DNA of 64,000 nt, taken from NCBI GenBank assembly GCA_902786615.1, contig CADADE010000001.1, forward strand, positions 1 through 64,000, given 5' to 3'. Source of the DNA: Oscillospiraceae bacterium. Lineage in GTDB: Bacteria; Bacillota_A; Clostridia; Oscillospirales; Oscillospiraceae. Each line of letters begins with the position of its first letter. Position 1 is the first letter of the stretch. A model generated the notes under the pieces. It did no database searches, was not told the DNA's origin, and worked only from the letters and a program-made list of their open reading frames with translations. The position numbers and the translations under genes were made by a program. This document shows, piece after piece, positions 17,262 to 25,309 of this stretch.

Positions 17262-18029
17262 ATGATTTTTGCCATTGACGTCGGCAACAGCCGTATTGTG
17301 ATCGGCATGATCGAAAACGGAGAGATCCGAAACGTCGTGCGCATCCACACCGATCCCAGGGAGACCGCCACCGAGCATATCATCAAGCTCCGTCAGATCA
17401 CGGATTTTTACGGAGCCGATCCCACCGCCTTCGAGGGCAGCATTCTCTCCTCCGTTGTTCCGCGGGTCACGGAGCCGCTCAAAACCGCCCTGGAAAAGCT
17501 CACCGGCAAGCGCGTCATGGTGGTCGGCCCCGGTATCAGGACGGGGCTCAACCTGAGGGTGGACGAGCCGGGCAGCGTCGCCGCCGATCTGATCGTGGGC
17601 AGCGTCGCGGCTTCCGCCTGTTACGGCGCGCCCGCCATCGTAATCGACATGGGCACCGCCACTACGCTCATGGTGGTCGATCAGCACAACTGCTTCCGCG
17701 GCGGCGTTATCACCCCGGGCGTGAAGCTCGCTTACAGCGCGCTCTCCGCGAATGCCAGCCTCCTGCCGGATGTGGCCATCCTGCCGCCGAAAAAGGTGGT
17801 GGGCAGCAATACGGTCGACTGCATGCGCTCCGGCGCGGTTTACGGCACGGCGGCCATGATCGACGGCATGGTGGAGCGCATGGAGGCGGAGCTCGGCTAT
17901 CCCTGCAGGGTGATCGCCACGGGCAGTCTCGCGCGGGACATTATTCCCTGCTGCAAGCGCCCCGGCATCATCGTGGACGGCGATCTGCTGCTGCGCGGGC
18001 TGTGGGTGCTGTACCAGAAAAACAGATAA
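17262..18029 (+). CDS. coaX: Type III pantothenate kinase
   Basis: 255 residues, the usual length. ASKHA-fold signatures are present: 'DVGNSRIVIG' (phosphate loop 1), 'IDMGTATTLMVV' (phosphate loop 2) and 'GGVITPGVKL'. It phosphorylates pantothenate, the first step of coenzyme A synthesis, and is the CoA-insensitive bacterial type. GGAGGAG precedes ATG 17262. A strong terminator follows. Confidence 0.95.
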   Translation: MIFAIDVGNSRIVIGMIENGEIRNVVRIHTDPRETATEHIIKLRQITDFYGADPTAFEGSILSSVVPRVTEPLKTALEKLTGKRVMVVGPGIRTGLNLRVDEPGSVAADLIVGSVAASACYGAPAIVIDMGTATTLMVVDQHNCFRGGVITPGVKLAYSALSANASLLPDVAILPPKKVVGSNTVDCMRSGAVYGTAAMIDGMVERMEAELGYPCRVIATGSLARDIIPCCKRPGIIVDGDLLLRGLWVLYQKNR

Positions 18030-18049
18030 TCCATATGGAACGAGACACA

Positions 18050-18086
18050 AAAAGAGGAACGCCTCGCTTGAGACGTTCCTCTTTTC
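18050..18086. terminator. Terminator between coaX and the TAXI transporter operon
   Basis: Stem AAAAGAGGAACG (18050-18061) and CGTTCCTCTTTT (18074-18085), 12 bp, with T residues on either strand. It probably ends both coaX and the convergent TRAP permease transcript (stop at 18113). Confidence 0.85.
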
Positions 18087-18112
18087 TATGTGTTTGGTTT
18101 TGAAGCTTCGCG

Positions 18113-20143
18113 TTATGCTGCCGATGCCTTCTTCTCCTTGAGAACCTGCATGGCGATGACCGCGCCCACCAGGACGAGGCCGACAAGGTCGGTGATCGTG
18201 CCGGGGTAGATGAGCATCAGACCGCCGACGGCGGCGATGATACGCATCACAGGGGGCAGCGCGCCGCGGTAGTAGCCCTCGAGCGCCATGGACAGGGCGA
18301 ACATACCGACGAGCGAGGTGATAACGATGGCAATGACCTCCAGCACGGTGGTGTCAACAAAGACCATGGCGGGGTTCAGCGCGAGAATGTAGGGCACGAT
18401 GAAGGCGGCGATGGCCAGCTTCGTGGCGTTGACGCCGGTCTTCATGGGGCTTCCGTGGGCGATGGCGGCGCCTGCATAGGCGGCCAGCGCGACAGGCGGG
18501 GTGATGTCGGCCACGATGCCGAAGTAGAAGACGAACATGTGGGCGGCAATGCTGGGGATGCCCATGCGGATCAGCACGGGGGCGCAGGTGGTGGCCATGA
18601 TGACGTAGTTTGCGGTGGTGGGCACGCCCATGCCGAGGATGATGCAGGTGAGCATTGTGAGGAAGAGCGCCACGATCTTGTAGCCGCCGGAGGCCCCGAT
18701 GATGATGGAAATGAGGGAGGAGCCGATACCGGTGGTGGTGATGACGCAGGCGATGATACCCGCGACCGCGCAGGCGACGCCCACGGTGAGGGTGCTCTTC
18801 GCGCCGGATTCCAGCGCGTCAAAGAAGCGGGAGAAGTCGATGCGGTAGCCGTTTTCGTCAGTGTAGTTGATGCGGATGATGCGCGTCTCCTTATACACCA
18901 TGCTGACGGCCATGGCAAGGCAGGTGGCGGCGATGGCGGCAAAGGCCATCGTGCGGGTCATGAGGAAGTAGACCAGCGCAACCAGCGGCAGGAGCAGGAA
19001 GCCCTTGCGCAGGAAGAGGGGCCAGAACTTCGGCAGCTTGTCGCGGGCAATGCCGGTGAGGCCGTTTTTCTTCGCCTCCAGGTGAACCATCATGAAGATC
19101 CCGGCAAAATACAGCACGGCGGGCAGAATCGCGCGCACGGCGATATAGCCGTAGGAGACGACGGTGTTCGGCATGGTGACGTATTCCACCATCAGGAAGG
19201 CCGCCGCGCCCATGATGGGGGGCATGATCTGACCGCCGGTGGAGGCCGCGGCTTCTACCGCGCCCGCAAACTCGGGCTTGTAGCCGGTCTTTTTCATCAT
19301 CGGGATGGTGACGGAGCCGGTGGTCACGGTGTTGCCGACAGAGGAGCCGGAGACCATGCCGCACAGGGCGGAGGAGATGACCGCAACTTTCGCCGGGCCG
19401 CCGGAGGATGCGCCGGCGATGGAGTTTGCAAGCTCAATGAAAAACTGGGTGATGCCGGTCTTATCCAGAAACGCGCCGAAGATCACGAACAGCACGATGA
19501 AGTTCAGGCAGGCGCGGATCGGGGTGCCGATGATGCCGTCGGCGGTGTAGAAGAGGTTATAGACGTTCATGCGCAGGGACTTCTGCGTCATGGCATATAC
19601 GATGAACAGCGAGGCGACGATCACGATCGGCAGACCGACGGCGCGGCGGCAGGCCTCCAGTGTGACCAGAATGCCGATCACGCCCAGCCACACCTCCAGC
19701 GGGGTGAGCATGATACCGCGATTGATGATCGCCCGGTAGTTGATGACAAAGTAAAGATAAGACACAAACCCGAGGCCCATCAGAATGATGTCGTACCAGG
19801 GGATGAAGTTGACCTTCTTGGGCAGATTGCGCGATGCGGGGAAGTTGATGAACACCAACAGCACGATCAGGCCCACAAAGGAGGCGCGTTCCATACGGAT
19901 CTCACCGGGGTAGAACAGCAGGAAAACGGAATACAGGGAAAAGAGAACGAACAGCAGACGCACGATGCGGCGCGTAATGCCCTTGTAAACGCGGACATTG
20001 GCCTCACGGTCATACTTTTCCAGAACGGCGGTGGCGTTCTTTTCGATTTCCTCGGCGGTTTCGCCGAAGTCATCCTTTGCGATCAATTCCTCGTCATGCA
20101 GCTCATGCGAGGTTTTCTTATATTTCTTCTCAAATTCTGGCAT
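18113..20143 (-). CDS. TAXI-type TRAP transporter fused permease
   Basis: 676 residues, with an N-terminal cytoplasmic stretch and then about 15-17 membrane segments. It fuses the small (DctQ-like) and large (DctM-like) TRAP permease parts, as usual for TAXI systems. Recognisable large-subunit sequence includes 'GMVSGSSVGNTVTTGSVTIP' and 'LTCIILGMGVPTTANYVIMA'. Transport of an organic anion is driven by a sodium or proton gradient. AAGGAGCG supports ATG 20143. The operon is binding protein, DUF1850 protein, permease, all on this strand. The substrate is not evident; glutamate or other carboxylates are common. Confidence 0.9.
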   Translation of the reverse strand: MPEFEKKYKKTSHELHDEELIAKDDFGETAEEIEKNATAVLEKYDREANVRVYKGITRRIVRLLFVLFSLYSVFLLFYPGEIRMERASFVGLIVLLVFINFPASRNLPKKVNFIPWYDIILMGLGFVSYLYFVINYRAIINRGIMLTPLEVWLGVIGILVTLEACRRAVGLPIVIVASLFIVYAMTQKSLRMNVYNLFYTADGIIGTPIRACLNFIVLFVIFGAFLDKTGITQFFIELANSIAGASSGGPAKVAVISSALCGMVSGSSVGNTVTTGSVTIPMMKKTGYKPEFAGAVEAAASTGGQIMPPIMGAAAFLMVEYVTMPNTVVSYGYIAVRAILPAVLYFAGIFMMVHLEAKKNGLTGIARDKLPKFWPLFLRKGFLLLPLVALVYFLMTRTMAFAAIAATCLAMAVSMVYKETRIIRINYTDENGYRIDFSRFFDALESGAKSTLTVGVACAVAGIIACVITTTGIGSSLISIIIGASGGYKIVALFLTMLTCIILGMGVPTTANYVIMATTCAPVLIRMGIPSIAAHMFVFYFGIVADITPPVALAAYAGAAIAHGSPMKTGVNATKLAIAAFIVPYILALNPAMVFVDTTVLEVIAIVITSLVGMFALSMALEGYYRGALPPVMRIIAAVGGLMLIYPGTITDLVGLVLVGAVIAMQVLKEKKASAA

Positions 20144-20237
20144 ATGGACACGCTCCTTAGAGTGCTTTCGAGAAAGCGGAGCTCTCTCAAAACGATTGGA
20201 ATTTGCTCTGGGGCAGGGGACTTTACAGACAGATCCT

Positions 20238-20720
20238 TCACCGAATGGAGAAGGAAACCTTTGCGTTTTTTCCGCAAAGCTCGTTCAGGATGATCTTTTC
20301 CCCGTTGATGTCGAGAATGTGGTCGTAGACCGTCCCGACGATATAGGTCAGATCGTTCATCTTCATTTCAATATTGCCGATGATCATTTCGCCGTTGTCG
20401 CCCTTATCCAGCGTCCAGCCGGGCTCCAGCACCTCGGCCACGCCTGCGCCGAAGCCGTAGTAGACACAGCCGGTCAGCCAGATCTCGCGCCCGCGGCGCT
20501 GGTAGATCTCGGTAACATCGCTTTTGTTGACGCTGTGGCGGAAGGTGACGGAGAAGCTGTCTCCGTCCTTCAGCGGGAGCCGGGCAAAGACCTTTCCGCT
20601 CTCCTCGTCGGAGAGGGTCAGGCCGGGCTCACGCAGAAGAAGAACCCCCAATAGGGTAACCGCAGCGACCACAAGGATCGCCGCGGCTGCCATCATGGTT
20701 TGTTTACGCTTGTTGTTCAA
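20238..20720 (-). CDS. DUF1850 protein of the TAXI-TRAP operon
   Basis: 160 residues with one N-terminal membrane segment (about 10-28) and an outside beta-rich domain. 'FRHSVNKSDVTEIYQ' is the DUF1850 hallmark. DUF1850 genes sit beside TAXI-type TRAP permeases in many bacteria, as here between the binding protein and permease genes. It probably assists the transporter at the outer face; the mechanism is unknown to me. It starts 10 bases after the binding-protein stop. Confidence 0.85.
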   Translation of the reverse strand: MNNKRKQTMMAAAAILVVAAVTLLGVLLLREPGLTLSDEESGKVFARLPLKDGDSFSVTFRHSVNKSDVTEIYQRRGREIWLTGCVYYGFGAGVAEVLEPGWTLDKGDNGEMIIGNIEMKMNDLTYIVGTVYDHILDINGEKIILNELCGKNAKVSFSIR

Positions 20721-20730
20721 GGCTTTCGTA

Positions 20731-21690
20731 TCAGCCGAGGTTCAGACCCTGCTCGGTGTAGAACTTCGCGGCGCCGGCATGCCAGGGGATGGAAACGCCG
20801 GAGATCGCGGTGTTCAGATCAAGCTCATTGCCCTTGACGTGACCAGCGGTGATGTCTTCCTTGTAGTCGAACAGGCCCTTGACGAAGGCGTAGATCACGT
20901 CCTCATCGACCTTGTTGGAGGCAACGATGGTGGCCATCACGGCGACAGCGGGAACGTCCTCCTTCACGGGACCATAGGTGTCGGCAGGGATCACACCGTA
21001 GTAGTAGAAGCCGTAGTCGGCCTGGAGCTTGGCGGCATGGTCAGCGTCGATGGGCAGAAGGTTGAAATCGAAGTTGGTGGCAAGCTCGGTCACAGCGGTG
21101 GTGGGGTAACCGGCCACGACGAAGGCGGCGTCAATGGTGCCGTTTTTCAGGGAGTCGGCGGAGTCGGCGAAGCTCTGGTTGGAGACCTTGATGTCGTCGA
21201 AGCTCAGACCGTACGCGCCCAGGATCTGCTTGGCGTTGAACTCGGTGCCGCTGCCCGCGTCACCGACGGAGACGCGCTTGCCGGCGAGCTGGTCAATGGA
21301 GGTGATGTCCTTGCTGGCCAGGATCTGCACGTACTCGGGGTAGCAGGAGGCGACAGCGGAGAAGTCGGTGATGGGATCGCCGCCGGCGAAGAGATCGGTG
21401 CCGGTATAGGCGTAGTACATAACGTCGTTCTGGACGATGGCGATGTCGGCGTCGCCGGACTGCAGCATCTGGATGTTGGCTTTGGAAGCGCCGGTGGACT
21501 CGACCTTGAGGTTCAGGGTGCCCTTGAGCTTCTCGTTCAGGACGTTGGCAATCACGCCGTTGAAGCCGTAGTAGGTGCCGGAGGTACCGCCGGTGGCGTA
21601 GTTGAGCTTGGCGCCGGCAGCGAAGGCCGCAGGAGCGCACAGCGCGAACACCATGGTGAGCGCAAGCAGCGTTACAATCAGTTTTTTCAT
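20731..21690 (-). CDS. TAXI-family TRAP solute-binding protein, copy 1 (signal peptidase I type)
   Basis: 319 residues. The signal peptide 'MKKLIVTLLALTMVFALCAP' ends in AFA without a lipobox. The mature protein begins 'KLNYATGGTSGTYYGFNGVI', typical of TAXI receptors (NMT1-like fold). It delivers ligand to the permease two genes downstream. The copy at 21996-22946 is near-identical through most of the mature part, so the pair arose by recent tandem duplication. Copy 1 heads the transporter operon and has its own promoter. Confidence 0.92.
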   Translation of the reverse strand: MKKLIVTLLALTMVFALCAPAAFAAGAKLNYATGGTSGTYYGFNGVIANVLNEKLKGTLNLKVESTGASKANIQMLQSGDADIAIVQNDVMYYAYTGTDLFAGGDPITDFSAVASCYPEYVQILASKDITSIDQLAGKRVSVGDAGSGTEFNAKQILGAYGLSFDDIKVSNQSFADSADSLKNGTIDAAFVVAGYPTTAVTELATNFDFNLLPIDADHAAKLQADYGFYYYGVIPADTYGPVKEDVPAVAVMATIVASNKVDEDVIYAFVKGLFDYKEDITAGHVKGNELDLNTAISGVSIPWHAGAAKFYTEQGLNLG

Positions 21691-21777
21691 GTGATAAATC
21701 CTCCTGTCATGATTTCGCGTCTCCCAATTCGGTCAGGCAAGGCCTGGCGGAAATTGGTTTACGCCGTTTCTGGTGTT

Positions 21778-21806
21778 ATACTACAACCGAAAGTTGATTT
21801 TGACAA
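21778..21806 (-). promoter_or_regulatory. Promoter of TAXI receptor copy 1 with conserved spacer box
   Basis: On the minus strand, -35 TTGTCA (21801-21806), a 17-base spacer and -10 TAGTAT (21778-21783). The spacer AATCAACTTTCGGTTG is nearly the same in the promoter of copy 2, whereas flanking bases differ. This suggests a regulator site, perhaps for the divergent LysR. Confidence 0.65.
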
Positions 21807-21933
21807 TACCCTTTTTCCTTTTCTGCCGATTTGACAATTTTGTTTCCCGCGTCAATTTATATTTTATGGAATTCTTACGAAGCTTCGATAAGAAGCAGAC
21901 AAGCGCTGCGCGGCAGGACAGCGCCGGACGATG

Positions 21934-21967
21934 AAAAAACCGCGGCGATCGTTGAAGATCGCCGCGG
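21934..21967 (-). terminator. Terminator of TAXI receptor copy 2
   Basis: On the minus strand, CCGCGGCGATC pairs with GATCGCCGCGG (21940-21967), followed by six T residues (21934-21939). Copy 2 is therefore mostly transcribed alone. Confidence 0.85.
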
Positions 21968-21995
21968 TCAGTATATGCATTTTGAAGCTCAGGGA

Positions 21996-22946
21996 TTACA
22001 TGACGCCCTTTTCCTTGTAGAACTTCTCTGCGCCCTCATGCCAGGGGATAGAAACGCCGGAGACTGCGGTGTTCAGGTCAAGCTCGTTGCCCTTGACGTG
22101 ACCGGCGGTGATGTCAGCCTTGTAGTCAAAGAGGCCCTTGACAAAGGCGTAGATCGCATCGGGGGAGACCTTGTTGGACGCGACGATGGTGGCCATGACG
22201 GCGACAGCGGGGACGTCCTCCTTCACGGGGCTGTAGGTGTTGGCGGGGATCACGCCGTAGTAGTAGAAGCCGTAGTCGGCCTGGAGCTTGGCAGCGTGGT
22301 CGGCGTCGATGGACAGAAGGTTAAAGTCAAAGTTGGTGGCAAGCTCGGTCACAGCGGTGGTGGGGTAGCCGGCTACGACGAAGGCGGCGTCGATGGTGCC
22401 GTTCTTGAGTGCGTCGGCGGAGTCGGCGAAGCTCTGGTTGGAGACCTTGATGTCGTCAAAGCTCAGGTTGTAAGCGCCCAGGATCTGCTTGGCGTTGAAC
22501 TCGGTGCCGCTGCCCGCGTCGCCGACGGAGACGTTCTTGCCGGCCAGCTGCTCGATGGAGGTGATGTCCTTCCTGGCCAGGATCTGCACGTACTCGGGAT
22601 AGCAGGAGGCGACAGCGGAGAAGCCGGTGATGGGCTCGCCGCCGGCAAAGAGATCGGTGCCGGTGTAGGCGTAGTACATGACGTCGTTCTGGACGATGGC
22701 CATATCGGCGTCGCCGGAAGCGATCATCTGGATGTTGGCCTTGGAAGCGCCGGTGGACTCGACCTTGAGGTTCAGGGTGCCCTTGAGCTTCTCGTTCAGG
22801 ACGTTGGCAATCACGCCGCTGAAGCCGTAGTAGGTGCCGGAAGTGCCGCCGGTGGCGTACTTGAGCTCGGTCACGGAAGTTTTTCCGCAGGCGCACAGCG
22901 CAAATACCATGATTGCCGCAAGCAGAAATGCGATCATTCTTTTCAT
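21996..22946 (-). CDS. TAXI-family TRAP solute-binding protein, copy 2 (lipoprotein type)
   Basis: 316 residues, the tandem paralog of copy 1. The N-terminus differs: 'MKRMIAFLLAAIMVFALCAC' followed by GKTSVTE, a plausible lipobox with the lipidated Cys before Gly. The mature part again begins 'LKYATGGTSGTYYGFSGVI'. It has its own promoter and terminator and no linked permease gene, so it probably feeds the same permease. Being anchored, it may be the retained version. Differences cluster at the N-terminus and at scattered conservative positions. Confidence 0.92.
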   Translation of the reverse strand: MKRMIAFLLAAIMVFALCACGKTSVTELKYATGGTSGTYYGFSGVIANVLNEKLKGTLNLKVESTGASKANIQMIASGDADMAIVQNDVMYYAYTGTDLFAGGEPITGFSAVASCYPEYVQILARKDITSIEQLAGKNVSVGDAGSGTEFNAKQILGAYNLSFDDIKVSNQSFADSADALKNGTIDAAFVVAGYPTTAVTELATNFDFNLLSIDADHAAKLQADYGFYYYGVIPANTYSPVKEDVPAVAVMATIVASNKVSPDAIYAFVKGLFDYKADITAGHVKGNELDLNTAVSGVSIPWHEGAEKFYKEKGVM

Positions 22947-23029
22947 GTTTGGATTCCTCCGTATTATGATTTATTGCTTTCTTGGAAAAAATTTTCAGGC
23001 GGGACTTGTTTTACGCCTGATTCGATGAT

Positions 23030-23058
23030 ATACTACAACCCAAAGTTGATTTTTGCAA
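23030..23058 (-). promoter_or_regulatory. Promoter of TAXI receptor copy 2 with the same spacer box
   Basis: On the minus strand, -35 TTGCAA (23053-23058), 17-base spacer and -10 TAGTAT (23030-23035). The spacer ATCAACTTTGGGTTG matches the copy 1 promoter except for single bases. Confidence 0.65.
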
Positions 23059-23234
23059 GTCCCTTTCTCCTTTTTTGCCGTTTTGACCATATGAAGCGCC
23101 CGAGCATGGGGCCTTTTATGAAAAAGAGATAAAGAAATCTGTCAGAATTGACAAAGGAACGAAAAGCCTGTCCGGCCTGCATCGGGCGCGCACCCGCATC
23201 GGCCGGCAGACACAAATCCGCGGAGGCGGTCAAC

Positions 23235-24197
23235 ATGGATTTTACTCTCTTAAAAAGCTTTATTGCCGTGGCGGAAGAGAAGAGCTTTTCCTCCGCCGCC
23301 AAGAATCTCTTCATCTCCCAGCAGACGCTGTCCAAGCAGGTAGCCAAGCTGGAGGAGGATCTGGGGACGACACTCTTTATCCGCAGCCGTCCGCTCGGTC
23401 TCACCCCGGACGGGGGAAGGCTGCTGCCGATCGCCAAGGAAATTTTGCAGCTCAAGCAGCAGTTTGAGGAGAGCTCCAGCAAAAGCTTCAGCGGCTCCCA
23501 CTATATCCACCTGGGCATCGAGCACACCGTCGCCCGCGCCATCCTGCCGCAGATCCTGCCGGATTTTCTCAAGGAGCACCCGGACACCTTTGTCAGACTC
23601 AGCGAGGAGACCCCTGACGTGATGCAGAAGTCCATCTCCTATGAGGGCGTGGATCTCGTGATCGGCTCTCTCGGCAGCGTGCCGGAGAAGTTTGAAGCCA
23701 TCCCCCTCTGCCGGAAGGAGCAGCTGCTCGTGGTGCCGAAGGAGACGATGGCGGCCCTCGCCGGAAACAGGCTGGACGAGCTGGTGGAGAAATTCTCCCG
23801 GAGCGCCGATCTGAGCTTTTTTGAAGCGGCGCCCTTTATCAAGATCCCGCGCCAGTCCTCCGGCGGGCGCGCGCTTGGAAGCTATCTCAAATATTACGAC
23901 ATCAGTCCGCGTTTCGTGTGTGAGCTGACCAATGTGGAAAACGCCTTCCAGCTTGCCAACGCCGGGGTCGGCGTGTTCATCTACGCCAAGGTCTTCTGGG
24001 ACATGCTCTCGCCGGAGCTGCAGGCGGATTATCTGCGCAATATCTACATTTTCCCGCTGCCCTACCTGCCGGATATCGAGGATGTGTGCGCCTACTACAA
24101 CCGGGATGCGGGCATCAATGGCATGACGCAGGAGCTTTTCGAGGCGCTCAAGGCCTTCTTTGAGAAATACAAGGCCGAGACCGGGGCCGGGGAGTGA
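23235..24197 (+). CDS. LysR-family transcriptional regulator
   Basis: 320 residues. The N-terminal winged helix is clear: 'AEEKSFSSAAKNLFISQQTL' and 'SKQVAKLEEDLGTTLFIR'. The remainder is the effector-binding fold. CGGAGG at 23221-23226 supports ATG 23235; a longer reading frame from 23148 has no ribosome binding site. It is divergent from the twin TAXI receptor genes, 288 bases away, the usual place for a LysR controlling its neighbour. The inducer is probably the transported acid (inference). Confidence 0.88.
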   Translation: MDFTLLKSFIAVAEEKSFSSAAKNLFISQQTLSKQVAKLEEDLGTTLFIRSRPLGLTPDGGRLLPIAKEILQLKQQFEESSSKSFSGSHYIHLGIEHTVARAILPQILPDFLKEHPDTFVRLSEETPDVMQKSISYEGVDLVIGSLGSVPEKFEAIPLCRKEQLLVVPKETMAALAGNRLDELVEKFSRSADLSFFEAAPFIKIPRQSSGGRALGSYLKYYDISPRFVCELTNVENAFQLANAGVGVFIYAKVFWDMLSPELQADYLRNIYIFPLPYLPDIEDVCAYYNRDAGINGMTQELFEALKAFFEKYKAETGAGE

Positions 24198-24217
24198 ACG
24201 GCGTCGAGAGGCTTTAC

Positions 24218-24245
24218 TTGACAAAACGTTGAAAAATATTATAAT
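24218..24245 (+). promoter_or_regulatory. Promoter of the ribozyme-nagB transcript
   Basis: Consensus -35 TTGACA (24218-24223), 16-base spacer, consensus -10 TATAAT (24240-24245). It lies only 20 bases after the LysR stop. Transcription would begin near 24252, giving a leader of about 205 bases that contains the ribozyme. Confidence 0.85.
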
Positions 24246-24289
24246 TGCTTCATCTAAAACAGACTCCCCGCGGAGGAAAGGCGGAGCCT

Positions 24290-24430
24290 GTTAGCGCCGG
24301 GACCGTGATTGGTTGACGAGGTTGGCGGTGATCGAAAGATTCGGCGGATGCCGCCACGGCTTACAGTGGGTCGAAAGGGTAAAAGGAAAAAGCAGAATCA
24401 AGACTGTAACAGAGCTTTGCCTGCCGCTGA
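24290..24430 (+). ncRNA. glmS-type self-cleaving ribozyme in the nagB leader
   Basis: The conserved core of the glucosamine-6-phosphate-dependent glmS ribozyme is present in order. The cleavage-site block AGCGCC is at 24293-24298, with expected cleavage between A24293 and G24294. GTTGACGAGG is at 24312-24321. The P3 stem GGCGG/CCGCC (24324-24328, 24351-24355) encloses ATCGAAAGAT and TCGGCGGATG, the most conserved parts of the family. The GACC/GGTT pairing upstream matches the P2 region. The P4 side (24356-24430) is less clear. The class normally precedes glmS; here the next gene, starting at 24458, is nagB. Ligand binding would cleave the message and lower NagB. Confidence 0.88.
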
Positions 24431-24457
24431 ATAACACTATATTTAAGGAGCTTCAAC

Positions 24458-25249
24458 ATGAGAGTTGTTATTCAGGATAATTACGACAAGATGTGCAAAT
24501 GGGCCGCAGACTATATCGCGGAAAAGATCCGCGCGCATAAGGAAGCGCGCCCCTTCGTGCTGGGCCTGCCCACCGGCTCCTCGCCCATCGGCGTCTATAA
24601 GGAGCTTGTCCGCATGAATCAGGCGGGGGAGCTGTCCTTTCAAAACGTGGTCACTTTCAACATGGACGAGTATGTCGGCCTGCCCCATGAGCATGACCAG
24701 AGCTACTGGTACTTCATGCACGACAATCTCTTTGATCACCTGCTGGACATGAAGCCGGAGAACATCAACATTCTCAACGGCATGGCGCCGGACCCCGAGG
24801 CGGAGTGCGCCCGCTATGAGGAGAAGATCGCCTCCTACGGCGGCATCGACCTCTTCATGGGCGGCATCGGCGTGGACGGCCACCTGGCCTTCAACGAGCC
24901 GTTTACCTCCCTCTCCTCCCGCACGGGGCTGCGCAATCTGACCACCGACACCATCCTTGTAAACTCCCGCTTCTTCGACAACGATCCCTCCAAGGTGCCC
25001 ACCCAGGCCCTGTCCGTCGGCATCGGCACCGTGACCGATTCCAAGGAGGTCCTCGTTCTCATCAGCGGCCACAACAAGGCCCGCGCCCTGGCAGCTACCG
25101 TCGAGGGCGGCGTGAGCCAGAAGTGGACCTGCAGCGCCCTGCAGCTGCACAACGCCGCCATCATCGCCTGCGATGAGGCCGCCTGCGGCGAGCTCACCGT
25201 CGATACCTATAAGTATTTCCTGGATATCGAGAAGGGCGAGAGACTGTAA
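24458..25249 (+). CDS. nagB: Glucosamine-6-phosphate deaminase
   Basis: 263 residues, full length. It interconverts glucosamine 6-phosphate and fructose 6-phosphate plus ammonia. Active-site sequences are 'FNMDEYVGL' (general-base Asp), 'GGIGVDGHLAFNEP' (catalytic His/Glu) and the N-terminal phosphate loop 'LPTGSSPIGVY'. TAAGGAG at 24444-24450 precedes the ATG. It is the only gene on its transcript between a strong promoter and a terminator, with the glmS-type ribozyme in its leader. That control would make sense if NagB works here in the amination direction (inference). Confidence 0.95.
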   Translation: MRVVIQDNYDKMCKWAADYIAEKIRAHKEARPFVLGLPTGSSPIGVYKELVRMNQAGELSFQNVVTFNMDEYVGLPHEHDQSYWYFMHDNLFDHLLDMKPENINILNGMAPDPEAECARYEEKIASYGGIDLFMGGIGVDGHLAFNEPFTSLSSRTGLRNLTTDTILVNSRFFDNDPSKVPTQALSVGIGTVTDSKEVLVLISGHNKARALAATVEGGVSQKWTCSALQLHNAAIIACDEAACGELTVDTYKYFLDIEKGERL

Positions 25250-25262
25250 AAAGCGAAAAATC

Positions 25263-25298
25263 AAAGACCCTGAGCCGAAAAAAGCTCAGGGTCTTTTG
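25263..25298. terminator. Bidirectional terminator between nagB and deoD
   Basis: Stem AAAGACCCTGAGC (25263-25275) and GCTCAGGGTCTTT (25284-25296), with A/T tracts on both sides. It ends nagB and the convergent deoD transcripts. Confidence 0.88.
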
Positions 25299-25309
25299 CT
25301 CTTGAAGGC

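Noticed and set aside
14621..17386. Open frame of 921 codons on the minus strand
   Set aside because: It is antisense to the MoxR ATPase and deacetylase genes, which have full motifs; its His/Arg/Val-rich product is typical of a GC-bias shadow frame.
18455..20293. Open frame of 612 codons on the plus strand
   Set aside because: Antisense to the TRAP permease; very rich in Gly, His and Asp, as expected of the complement of membrane-protein codons.
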